Part shown: in pieces, positions 11,905 through 22,500 of the stretch
How positions within the stretch are numbered: the first letter of the stretch is position 1
Layout: the number at the start of each line of letters is the position of its first letter
NCBI RefSeq assembly: GCF_900009135.1
Contig: NZ_LT797704.1
Span: 116,746 to 180,745 of the forward strand
Source: Planktothrix sp. PCC 11201
GTDB taxonomy: Bacteria; Cyanobacteriota; Cyanobacteriia; Cyanobacteriales; Microcoleaceae
Direction: 5' to 3'
Length of the DNA: 64,000 nt
Made by a program: the position numbers and the translations under genes
Notes under the pieces: model-generated
The model's input: the letters and a program-made list of their open reading frames with translations, nothing else
Told to the model about the DNA's origin: nothing
Databases searched by the model: none

Positions 11905-13206
11905 ATGCTGCGAATTATTACTCAGTGGGTTGAAGCACAAGCTGAATTGCGACGGATCTCTGACCGTACCCATGATGACGCGATGATCCATAAAGAAGCA
12001 ACCGTGCGGGAAGTCTTGCAAACGGTTCGGCGTCAAGGGGATAAGGCACTTCTGCACTATACGGAAGAATTCGATCAAAAAATATTGACATTAGATGAGT
12101 TGCGGGTGAGTGGTTCGGAGTTGGACGCAGCTTACCAGCAAGTATCGAAGGAATTGTTGGATGCGATCCAATTTGCCCGCCAACAAATTGAAGCCTTTCA
12201 CCGCCAGCGCACACCTAAGTCCTGGGTGCAGTTTGGAGAGGATGATATTGTCCTGGGCAAACGGTTTACTCCCGTTGACCGGGCGGGTTTATATGTACCT
12301 GGGGGAAAAGCTTCGTACCCCAGTACGGTTTTGATGAATGCGGTTCCGGCTCAGGTAGCCAAGGTTCCCCGAATTGTGATGGTGACTCCCCCAGGGCCAG
12401 ATTCTAAGGTGAACCCGGCGGTGTTGGTGGCGGCTCAAGAGGCGGGAATTCAGGAGATTTATCGGGTCGGTGGGGCGCAGGCGATCGCAGCTTTGGCCTA
12501 TGGTACGGAAACGATCCCGAAGGTGGATGTGATTGCTGGCCCGGGCAATATTTATGTCACCTTGGCAAAAAAATTGGTTTATGGCACGGTGGGGATTGAT
12601 TCCCTGGCTGGGCCATCGGAAGTTCTGATTATTGCTGATGGGGTGGCGAACCCGGTTCATGTGGCGGCGGATTTATTAGCCCAGGCTGAACATGATACCC
12701 TGGCGGCGGCAATTTTATTAACAACGGATTCGGCCTTAGCCCGGCAGGTGGTGGCGGAGGTGGAACGACAGTTGGTGAACCATCCCCGACGCACGTTGAC
12801 GGAAAAAGCGATCGCCCACTATGGGGTGGTGGTGGTTGTCGATTCCTTAGAGGCCGCGGCGGAGTTGTCCAATGAGTTTGCCCCGGAACATTTGGAATTA
12901 GAAGTAGCCGAACCCTGGGACTTACTGGAGAAAATTCGCCATGCCGGGGCAATATTTTTGGGTTGTTCTACCCCAGAAGCGGTTGGGGATTATTTAGCTG
13001 GCCCTAACCATACTTTACCGACATCGGGGGCAGCCCGTTATGCCTCGGCCCTGGGGGTAGAAACGTTTATGAAACATTCGAGTTTAATTCAGTATTCCCC
13101 CACGGCTTTACAGAAGGTTGCAGGCGCTATTCAGGTGTTGACGCTGGCTGAGGGTTTACCTTCCCATGGGGACTCGGTAAGGTTGAGAACGGAACCTTCA
13201 CTGTGA
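11905..13206 (+). CDS. hisD: Histidinol dehydrogenase
   Basis: A 433-residue enzyme that performs the last two steps of histidine synthesis (L-histidinol to L-histidine, NAD-dependent, Zn enzyme). Family signatures are DRAGLYVPGGKASYPSTVLM, VGGAQAIAALAYGTETIP, DVIAGPGNIYVTLAKK, QAEHDTLAAAILLT, and NEFAPEHLEL with GPNHTLPTSGAARYAS at the C-terminal side. I choose ATG 11905 (MLRIITQWVEAQAEL); a longer frame from 11872 adds an implausible MCFLRLALRIT. Length is normal. It stands alone and not in a his operon, as is usual in cyanobacteria. Confidence 0.96.
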   Translation: MLRIITQWVEAQAELRRISDRTHDDAMIHKEATVREVLQTVRRQGDKALLHYTEEFDQKILTLDELRVSGSELDAAYQQVSKELLDAIQFARQQIEAFHRQRTPKSWVQFGEDDIVLGKRFTPVDRAGLYVPGGKASYPSTVLMNAVPAQVAKVPRIVMVTPPGPDSKVNPAVLVAAQEAGIQEIYRVGGAQAIAALAYGTETIPKVDVIAGPGNIYVTLAKKLVYGTVGIDSLAGPSEVLIIADGVANPVHVAADLLAQAEHDTLAAAILLTTDSALARQVVAEVERQLVNHPRRTLTEKAIAHYGVVVVVDSLEAAAELSNEFAPEHLELEVAEPWDLLEKIRHAGAIFLGCSTPEAVGDYLAGPNHTLPTSGAARYASALGVETFMKHSSLIQYSPTALQKVAGAIQVLTLAEGLPSHGDSVRLRTEPSL

Positions 13207-13308
13207 GTGATGGCTGTTAACTTTGAGGTCTTACCTTTAGAATAAGGGTTTGAAGTGGTAGGATTTCAAGGCGCGGTGATTTTCCAGTTGTTTAAAGGAG
13301 ACGTTTTT

Positions 13309-13734
13309 GTGCTAAATACGATTTTGGTTGCTGTGGATGATTCACCAACTGCTAAGTTTGTGATTAAGGCGCTGGGTCAACTGCAATTGCAGCCCACAAC
13401 CAACGTGATCTTCTCTCATGTTGTTCCGACGGTGGAATCGGATTTTGATCTGGTGGCGGATCGGCCCGGCCACCGGACGGATGAATTTCCCTATGGTCAT
13501 CTGGAAAAGCAACTACGGGTTTATCAAGATCAGTTAGATTGTGAGACGGAAATTGAGATCGTAGCGGGTGATCCGGCGGAAGAAATCATTCGATTGGCCA
13601 ATATTTATCAGGCGGATCTGATTATTATTGGAAATCGAGGATTAACGGGAGTCAAGCGAATCTTGGAAGGATCGGTGAGTTCTCAGGTGGTTTCAGAGGC
13701 GAATTGTTCGGTTTTGGTGGTTAAGGAAATTTAA
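13309..13734 (+). CDS. Universal stress protein (UspA family)
   Basis: A 141-residue single Usp domain beginning LNTILVAVDDSPTAKFVIKAL, with the ATP-binding loop GNRGLTGVKRILEGSVSSQV near the C-terminus (G-2x-G-9x-G-S/T pattern). Such proteins bind ATP and respond to stress in the cytoplasm. I prefer GTG 13309 because AAAGGAG lies 8 bases upstream and the Usp fold starts immediately; the frame extends to 13255 but those residues look non-family. It is about 100 bases downstream of hisD on the same strand and could be co-transcribed. Confidence 0.88.
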   Translation: MLNTILVAVDDSPTAKFVIKALGQLQLQPTTNVIFSHVVPTVESDFDLVADRPGHRTDEFPYGHLEKQLRVYQDQLDCETEIEIVAGDPAEEIIRLANIYQADLIIIGNRGLTGVKRILEGSVSSQVVSEANCSVLVVKEI

Positions 13735-13891
13735 AGTGAGTGGTAAGTTGCGATCGCCAATCAGTCTTTAAGTATCAATTTATCTAATCTAAATAAGCGC
13801 ATTAAGCCCCAAACCTGCAACGTTGGAGTTGGCTTTTTGGGCAACTTAATAATAGTAATAAATCCTATTTTAAGTAAAGTAACCAAATATA

Positions 13892-13907
13892 ACGCTAAAT
13901 ATAGCGG
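13892..13907. promoter_or_regulatory. Possible NrdR box 1 upstream of nrdA
   Basis: ACGCTAAATATAGCGG matches 12 of 16 positions of the NrdR operator consensus ACACWATATATWGTGT and is itself an imperfect palindrome (CGCTA-AATA-TAGCG). It lies about 110 bases upstream of nrdA. Assignment is by eye only. Confidence 0.4.
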
Positions 13908-13932
13908 GAAATAAGATTTTTGTCAATCCCTG

Positions 13933-13948
13933 TCACTAAATATGGAAT
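13933..13948. promoter_or_regulatory. Possible NrdR box 2 upstream of nrdA
   Basis: TCACTAAATATGGAAT repeats the core CTAAATAT of box 1 exactly 41 bases downstream (about four helical turns; known pairs are more often about three apart). It would overlap a weak -10-like TATGGA. Low confidence. Confidence 0.28.
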
Positions 13949-14003
13949 TAGAGTACAGTGGTAAGGCGTCAATTCATTATAGCATTGGGTAAAAATATTG
14001 ACT

Positions 14004-16262
14004 ATGCAATCAACATCACCATCCCTTACCATCACCCCTAATAAAAATATTAAAGTTATTAAACGAGATGGTAGTCTGGCCCCATTAGATGTCTCTAAAA
14101 TTCGAGAAGTCGTTAACTGGGCTTGTGAGGGAATGGAGGCGAATCCGATTACCCTAGAAGCGGGACTCACCACCCGTCTGCGCCATGGTGTGACCACCCG
14201 AGAAATTCAGGATAATTTAATTAATTGCGCCTTGGAGTTATGCAGCCCCTCCGACCCAAACTGGCGTTATGTGGCGGGAAGACTACAGATTTGGAGTTTA
14301 TGGAAGGATACCTTAGTCCGTCGGGGTTATGAATACGGCGACTATTGCAGAACGGTTCATAATAAAGTGGAACAGGGACAATATGACGTTCGGATTCTGA
14401 CCTACACCGCCGAGGAACTTCAAGAAGCCGGCAGTTGGATCAACCCCGAATGGGATAAGGATTATGATTATGCTGGGGCTGTTTTGTTAAATAAACGCTA
14501 TTTATTAACGGATGAATTACCCCAGGAAGCTCTATTAACCTGTGCATTGCTATTAGCAATTGTGGAAAAACCCGAAAATCGGTTATTTTGGGCTAGAAAG
14601 TTTTATCAAGCGATCGCCGGGCGGAAAGTTTCCTTAGCCACCCCAATTTTAGCAAATTTAAGGATTCCTCACGGCTCCTTAAGTAGCTGTTTTATTACGG
14701 CAATGGATGATAATTTAGAAAGTATTTTTGACACGATTAAAGATGCCGCTAGAATTTCTAAAAATGGCGGGGGTGTGGGTACAAATGTCAGCCGAGTCCG
14801 GGCAACGGGCAGTTGGGTGATGGGGAAACAAAACACCTCGGGGGGTGTGATTCCTTGGATTAAATTATTAAATGATACGGCGATCGCAGTGAATCAAGGC
14901 GGACGTCGAGCGGGGGCGATTACGGTGAGTTTAGATGTCTGGCATTTGGACGTTCCTGAATTTCTGGAAATGCAGACGGAAAATGGCGATCAACGTCGCA
15001 AAGCCTATGATATTTTTCCTCAATTAGTGATTCCTGATGAGTTCATGCGTCGGGTAATCAGTCGAGAGGATTGGACACTGGTTGATCCCTATGAAGTTAG
15101 GGAAAAACTGGGCATTGAATTGGCTACGACTTGGGGAGAATCCTTTGAAAGTGTTTATCAAAAAATAGAAGCCAACTTAGATACGGAAATCACCCTTTAT
15201 AAAAAGGTTAATGCCCGGGATTTATTTAAGTTGATTATGCGTTCCCAAGTGGAAACCGGAATGCCCTATTTATGGTTTAAGGATACCTCAAATCGGGCGA
15301 ATCCGAATCAACATGAAGGCTATATTCCCGGGGGGAATTTATGTCAGGAAAGCTGGTCAAATGTCAAGCCCGGAGAGGAAGCCCATACTTGCAATTTAGA
15401 TTCGTTAAATTTGGCAAATATTGAACAGGAAGAACTACCAGAAGTCTGTGAAATTGCGGTGCGAATGTTAGATAATACGATTGAAATTACTAACACTCCT
15501 TTTGAAGCCAGTAAAAACCATAACCAAAAATATCGGACAATTGGGGTCGGGGCGATGGGATTAGCCGATTGGTTAGCCAAAAATCGCTTAACCTATAACC
15601 ATTTAAACGAAATTAGTCATCTGTTTGAGGATATTGGTTTTTATTGCACTCAAACCTCTATGGAACTCGCTAAGGAACGGGGGTATTATCCAGCTTTTCA
15701 AGGCAGTGCTTGGAGTCAAGGAAAGTTAATTGGGGCGAAATCTGTAGAGTGGTTTTTGCAACACGCAGCCCAGAAAGAACGCTGGCAACAATTGAGTTTA
15801 GATATTCAAAAATATGGGATTCGCAATTCTCATATTACCGCGATCGCGCCTAACACATCTTCTTCCTTAGTTCAAGGATGTACCGCTAGTATTTTACCCT
15901 GTTATAGTCGTTTTTTCTATGACAAATGGGCAAAAGGAACGGTTCCCATTGCTCCGCCATTTCTTCAGGATCATTTTTGGTTTTACCCGGAAAATAAAAG
16001 CCTCAATCAACAAATTGTTGTTAAGGCGGTGGCGACGGTTCAAAAGTGGATTGATACCGGAATTTCCATGGAATTAATGTTTAATTTGAATGAGGGCGTG
16101 TATTTTCCAGATGAACCCGATCGGGCTATCAAAGCTAAGGATATTTTTGATACCTTAATCTTAGCTTGGCAAGAAGGCTGTAAGGCGGTTTATTATGTCA
16201 GAACGGTACAGCGTGATAGTTTCAAAGAAGCCGATGATGGCTGCGTTGCTTGCGCTAATTAA
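14004..16262 (+). CDS. nrdA: Ribonucleoside-diphosphate reductase class Ia, alpha subunit
   Basis: A 752-residue catalytic subunit that reduces ribonucleotides to deoxyribonucleotides. An N-terminal ATP-cone (about residues 12-100, KVIKRDGSLAPLDVSKI) indicates dATP/ATP allosteric control. The catalytic barrel includes SSCFITAMDDNLESI, NGGGVGTNVSRVRATGS, PNTSSSLVQGCTASILPCYS, and a C-terminal redox pair GCVACAN that would be re-reduced by thioredoxin/glutaredoxin. ATG 14004 is preferred over TTG 13998. No intron or intein interrupts it, in contrast to nrdB 77 bases downstream. Class Ia assignment comes from the cone, the length and the adjacent NrdB. Confidence 0.96.
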   Translation: MQSTSPSLTITPNKNIKVIKRDGSLAPLDVSKIREVVNWACEGMEANPITLEAGLTTRLRHGVTTREIQDNLINCALELCSPSDPNWRYVAGRLQIWSLWKDTLVRRGYEYGDYCRTVHNKVEQGQYDVRILTYTAEELQEAGSWINPEWDKDYDYAGAVLLNKRYLLTDELPQEALLTCALLLAIVEKPENRLFWARKFYQAIAGRKVSLATPILANLRIPHGSLSSCFITAMDDNLESIFDTIKDAARISKNGGGVGTNVSRVRATGSWVMGKQNTSGGVIPWIKLLNDTAIAVNQGGRRAGAITVSLDVWHLDVPEFLEMQTENGDQRRKAYDIFPQLVIPDEFMRRVISREDWTLVDPYEVREKLGIELATTWGESFESVYQKIEANLDTEITLYKKVNARDLFKLIMRSQVETGMPYLWFKDTSNRANPNQHEGYIPGGNLCQESWSNVKPGEEAHTCNLDSLNLANIEQEELPEVCEIAVRMLDNTIEITNTPFEASKNHNQKYRTIGVGAMGLADWLAKNRLTYNHLNEISHLFEDIGFYCTQTSMELAKERGYYPAFQGSAWSQGKLIGAKSVEWFLQHAAQKERWQQLSLDIQKYGIRNSHITAIAPNTSSSLVQGCTASILPCYSRFFYDKWAKGTVPIAPPFLQDHFWFYPENKSLNQQIVVKAVATVQKWIDTGISMELMFNLNEGVYFPDEPDRAIKAKDIFDTLILAWQEGCKAVYYVRTVQRDSFKEADDGCVACAN

Positions 16263-16339
16263 AGGCTAACAGGCTAACTTTATAGAACTATGTCATACTG
16301 GTGGAGGAAAGTTATCTTAAATTCCTTGACTTTACGAGT

Positions 16340-16552
16340 ATGACTTTAGACTTTGCTTCATCCCCAGCCCGGGACAAAAATGGGCATAAAAAGCCCTTAA
16401 CGATGCCGATCAATCCGATTTTCAATCCGAATGGAAATGATGATATTAATCATCGTTCTATTTGGTTTGGGGAAACCACAAATTTAATGCAGTTAAATGA
16501 TGTGCGTTATTCCTGGGCCGTGGGTTTGTATAAACAAATGCGCGAGAATTTC
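16340..16552 (+). CDS. nrdB: nrdB exon 1
   Basis: 71 codons ending VGLYKQMRENF. The last bases carry IBS2 (GCGCGA, 16540-16545) and IBS1 (AATTTC, 16547-16552), recognised by intron 1. Unspliced reading continues only seven codons (VRLVLA-stop) into the intron. Confidence 0.92.
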
Positions 16553-19500
16553 GTGCGACTCGTTTTAGCCTAAAGATGCTCAAACCCTTGTGTTATAAAG
16601 CATCGGGACGGTTAGTTCCTGAATAGTTTAGGAATAACTTTTGTATCCATCTAGGTGAGCTTAATTTAAGCAAGTCCTAGCCTCTGAGTGCAAGAGGAAA
16701 CGCCCTGACATATCCATCTTGGATAGCCCCTACTAAGGCGACTGATTATCAATTTAGTAAAGCGGGGACAGTTTCAAAACTGATAATTGCTGAAAACAGT
16801 TAAGAAGTGGCAGGAACGTCATGGGTAGAACAAACGAAGTACCGTTGAGCCATCGTTATCGCGCAGCAGGGAATATAAGCTTGTGTTATGGACACGCCCT
16901 GCGTCGGAAATAACCGACAAGAGTAGAGAAATCCGATATCGAAATTTTCTGGATTTGCACTTCTCATACCTCCGGTGGAAAGGTACGCCCTAAAACGTTC
17001 AAACCAATGGATACAAAGGAACGAGATAACCCAATTTCAAGCTCTTAATATCAGGTCGAAATATTAAGAAGTCAGTCAAGACAAAAATCTAGGAAACTAG
17101 GCTGAAATTGGGAAGGATGGGATAAGAAGCAAACGCTCACCATGAATTGACATGGAATGCCTAAAAAGGGATGGGGTAATGCCCGAGATAAGCAGACGTA
17201 TCTCGCAATATGCTGATAGCTAGATTTTGGAAGTAGTAGGTTAAATGTCTAATTCACATTCGGAAATTAAACCCAATAGTGAGGAATGGAGAAACATCGA
17301 TTGGCGTAAAGTCGAGAGATATGTCTTCCGCTTACAAAAACGAATCTACGCAGCTTCACGAGATGGCGATGTGAAAAAAGTCCGCCAGTTTCAAAGAACA
17401 CTCATGAGGTCATGGTCAAGCCGAGTCTTAGCGGTACGACGGGTTACTCAAGATAATCAAGGGAAGAAAACAGCAGAAGTGGATGGAGTTAAATCTTTAT
17501 CCCCAGAAGCTCGTTTACACCTTGCAGGACGACTTCAGATGACAGGGAAAGCCAAACCAACAAAAAGAGTATGGATACCCAAAAGGAATCAAAAAGAAAA
17601 ACGTCCGTTAGGAATACCCACAATGTACGACCGCGCAGCACAAGCATTGGTTAAATTAGCCCTAGAACCCGAATGGGAGGCGAAATTTGAACCCAATAGC
17701 TATGGCTTTAGACCAGGACGTTCTTGTCACGATGCGATGTGTCAAATTAAAAATCACCTAAAGCATGAAGCTAAATATGTACTAGATGCAGATATAGCCA
17801 AATGCTTCGATAAAATTGACCATCAAAAATTACTCAATAAACTTGGCATGAAAGGTAAAGTCAAGCATCAAATTAAAGCTTGGCTGAAATCTGGAGTTCT
17901 CGATAACAGAAAATTTCATGAAACCATTGAAGGAACACCACAAGGGGGAGTTATATCGCCCTTACTGGCTAATATCGCCCTTCATGGATTAGAGGAACGA
18001 CTAAACGAATATATCAAAACTGTTCCTCTAAAGGACTGGAATCAGACGCAAAATAAATGGCTTGTAAAAAGCAAAGAAAGAAGGATAAGTTCATTGGGAT
18101 TTATCCGATATGCCGATGATTTTGTAGTTCTTCATAAGGAAAAGTTTGTCATTGAGAAATGCCAAGAAATTATTATTGAGTGGCTGAGTGACATTGGTTT
18201 AGAACTCAAACCTGAAAAAACCAGTATTTCTCATAGTTTAGAGACAAATTTATTCTCTAATGGGAAAGCTGGGTTTGATTTCCTTGGCTACCATGTACAA
18301 CAGTACAAAGTTGGTAAACATCATCAACATAAAGCCGGAAATAAAAAGGTTGAATTTAAAACCTACCTGACTCCAACCCAAGACAATCTCAAAGCTCATC
18401 AAGAAAAAATCAAGTCAATTATCCTTAAACATGAAAGTAGCCCCCAATCCGTCTTAATTAAAGAATTAAATCCTGTAATTATCGGATGGAGTCGCTATTA
18501 TTCATTTTCCGATGCTCAAACATTAGGAATTTTTAAAGGGCAAGATAATTTGACTTATCTAAAACTTAGAAGATGGGCTAAGAAAAGATGTAAAACGATA
18601 GGGAAGGCTTCAAGAAAATATTGGAAAAGAGATGGCACAAGAAATTGGGTGTTTATATCCAATGAAGCTAAATTATTTTTCCATGTTGACTTTGAAACCA
18701 CAAGCAATCCTTTAGTTTACAACAAAGTCAAGGGTGATAAAAGTCCTTATGACGGAGATTGGGCTTACTGGAGCGCAAAATTAGGTAAAAACCCTAACGT
18801 ACCTCAAAGATTAGCAAAAATCTTAAAGTATCAAAAGGGTAAATGTAACCATTGCGGACATTATTTTTACGATGAAGATGTGATTGAAATTGACCATATT
18901 ACACCTAAATCACAAGGCGGAAAAGATGAATATAAAAATCTTCAAGCCCTTCATCGCCATTGCCATCATCAGAAGACAAGATTGGATAAACAATCTTGTC
19001 AGGAAGTCTGATATTTCAGTAAGCGTATTGAGTAGCCGTGTGAGGTGAAAGTCTCATGCACGGTTTCGGAGGAGAGATGGTTAATGGCAACATTACCATC
19101 GACTCTAACTGGGTACCTGAAAAATTAGATATTACTCAGGATGTCGTGGATGTGCGATTCGTTTAACCTAAAATAAGCTGAAAGGTTTATGGGACGGTTA
19201 ACCCAGTTGTTAAAACTGGTGATAACTGATTACATTTGTGGGTGAAATTCCGTGAATTAAGTCCCACCCCTCAAGTGCTGAGGTGAAAGCATAACCCCTA
19301 GTTTGACTGGGTAGCAACCAACAGATTAAAGCGGGGTTAAAAGGTAGAACTACTGGAAGCCAAATCTGGTAACTATCGAGCAAGAAGTCCATGCGTAGCG
19401 CAAGCAAAGATGTGTCTAAACCATCGTTACATCTAATGGTGTAATGGCTAAATCAAGACAAAACTTGATTAACACCAAGCCAAAAGGCAAGAATAAGGCA

Positions 19501-22500
19501 TAAGCGATTATCTACTCGACTTATAAGCACCGCCAATAAATCCGGTGGAAAGCATCACGCTAAAGACCTCAAACAAATGTGTAATCGGAACGAAGTAACC
19601 CCTATATATCTCTGGAAAAAGGTCGAAAATCCAGTAAGTAGCTAACGAATGATATGTAGGGAAGGGATGGTGTCAAAAGCGAATGCCTTGTTGTAATGAC
19701 AAGGATATGCTGACAGATGCTCGGTAATTCCAAAGAAATAGAACAAGTAGCAATTTATATGTCTAAAACGCAGAACAATCTGACGGTGGAATGGAACCAA
19801 ATCAATTGGCGTAAAGCTGAAAGATTGACGTTCAAGTTGCAAAAGCGAATATTTCAAGCGAGTAAACGAGGCGATGTTAAAGCAGTTCGTAAACTTCAAA
19901 AGACCCTGATTAGGTCTTGGTCGGCAAAATGTATCGCGGTACGTCGGGTAACACAAGATAACCAAGGTAAAAATACGGCGGGTGTGGACGGAGTAAAATC
20001 TCTGAACCCGAAGCAACGTATAAACCTGGTAGGAAAGTTGAAGTTAACCAATAAGGTAAAACCAACTCGTAGAGTTAATATCCCCAAACCTGGAGCAACG
20101 GAAACTAGACCACTAGGAATACCCACAATCAACGACCGCGCATTGCAAGCGTTAGTTAAACTAGCGTTAGAACCAGAATGGGAGGCGCTCTTTGAGCCAA
20201 ACAGTTATGGTTTCAGACCAGGACGTTCCTGTCACGATGCAATCGAAGCAATATATGTCAGTATCAATAAAAAAGCCAAATATGTGCTTGATGCTGATAT
20301 CTCAAAATGTTTCGATAAAATCAATCACAAAGCATTAATTTCAAAAATACACACATACCCTACATTAAGCCGTTTAGTAAAAACATGGCTCAAGGCAGGG
20401 TACTGTGACGGAAAAGAACTTTTTCCTACCCATGATGGTACACCACAAGGAGGGGTAATTTCACCCTTACTTGCGAATATTGCCTTACATGGTATGGAAG
20501 AAAGAGTCATGCAATATGCAGAAACTCTGAAAGGGTCAAAAGTAAAAAATCGTCAAGCCCTTAGTTTAATCCGTTACGCTGATGACTTCGTAATAATCCA
20601 TGAGGATTTAAACGTTGTCAAAAAGTGTCAAGAGATAATCGTTGATTGGTTAAGTGATATGGGATTGGAATTAAAACCAAGTAAAACAAAATTAACCCAC
20701 ACACTCAATGAAATTGATGGAAAAGTCGGGTTTGAGTTCTTAGGATTCTATATACAGCAGTACAAAGTAGGAAACTACAGAGGTGCTTATAGTGCATACG
20801 GAATACCACTAGGTTTTAAAACATTAATCACACCCTCTAAAGTCAAAATCAAAACACATCTTGCCAAAATAGCTGAAGTAATAGATACCCATAAAAATGC
20901 ACCTCAAGCGGCTTTAATTAACAAGCTGAATCCAATTATTAGAGGTTGGTCAAACTATTACTCAACTAAAGTTAGTAAGGAGACTTTCTCAAGAGTTGAC
21001 CATCTAACTTATGACAAGTTGAGAGCTTGGGCAAGAACGAGGGGGAAAGGGGACATCAATAAAGACAAATACTGGAGAACAGTAGGCGACAAAAATTGGT
21101 GTTTCAGTACAGAAGATGGAATAGAACTAATCAAACACGCCAGTACGCCAATCATCAGGCATACAAAGGTTAAAGGTGAAGCTAGTCCATTTGATGGTAA
21201 CTGGATTTATTGGAGTAAACGAAGAGGCGAATATCCTGAAACTCCTAACAGAGTTTCTAAATTAATCAAAAAACAAAAGGGTATTTGTCCCCACTGTGGT
21301 TTGTATTTCACAAGTACAGACATTGTAGAAGTTGACCATATTAAACCAACATCATTAGGTGGTAAAGACATCTATGATAATTTACAACTTCTACACAAAC
21401 ATTGCCACGACATAAAAACGGCTCATGATGGTTCTTTAACGAAAAATAAGCAATTACCAATAGTTGAGAACTATGACAAGAGTCCGTTTTGAATCGTATC
21501 CATAACAAGGATGGAATTATCAAGGAGCCGTGTGAGGCGAAAGTTTCATGCACGGTTCTGAAGGAGAGGTCGGAGTGGTAACGCTCCTATCGACTCTAAC
21601 TATGTTAACTTAACTCCCGATGAACGTTGGGCATTTGATGGAATTTTAAGTTATTTAACCTTCTTAGATTCTGTTCAAACCTGCAATATTCCTCATCTGA
21701 AAAGTTGTGTAACTGCTCCAGAAATCAGTCTTTGTATGGCGGAACAAACTTCTCAGGAGGCGATGCACAATCAAAGTTATCAATACATGATTGAAACGAT
21801 TATTCCATCTGATCGGAGAACCTTTGTTTATGAATTTTGGAAAACCGATAGTGTCTTGCGCGATCGCTGTGAATTCATTGCCGGGATTTATCAACAATAT
21901 ATGGATAATCCCACCCTGGAAAATTACTTTATTTCCCTGTTAGCAGACTATATGTTAGAAGGGATTTACTTCTACAATGGGTTAAATTAGTGGCCCCCTA
22001 GCACCGCGAGATGTTAGTGAAAACTCATCAAATTGCTGGAACCCCCTAAAGCCTTTATACCAAAGCGAAATTAGAAATGATTAGCGCGCCAGGTGCGAGA
22101 GCAGAAAAAAGTTAAAGGATTGATTGGAAGCCGCAAGGGATCTAATCTTTACAATGGGCAATCAGCAGCCAAGCTCCTCATAAAAGGAGAAGGTTCAACG
22201 AACAGAGGGTGAGTATCTTTAACCGACTTGACCATAAGGGGATTGACTTTTATAATGGATGTATCATCTGATTTAATAGTGATCTGTATGGCAAGTTTAA
22301 CAGGTGTTGTCTATCAGATTAAAAATCTTAAAAACGGCAAGATTTATATCGGTTGCACAACGATTAATTTTGGCAATAGACTGGCGCAACATATCCGTAG
22401 TATAGGGCAAATTAAAACAGACCTATATGATGATATGAAAAAAGACATTAAGGATTTTTCTTTTTGTGTTATTGAAGATAACATCCCCTGTCGTGATTTG

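Noticed and set aside
12289-12952. Minus-strand frames antisense to hisD
   Set aside because: Shadow frames of a conserved gene with Pro/Arg/His-rich composition.
14004-16262. Intein or intron in nrdA
   Set aside because: The frame is continuous at normal length, with contiguous NrdA motifs and no Hint domain.
18840-19010. HNH segments of the intron proteins as separate endonuclease genes
   Set aside because: They are continuous in frame with the RT and maturase domains, as in standard group II intron proteins.
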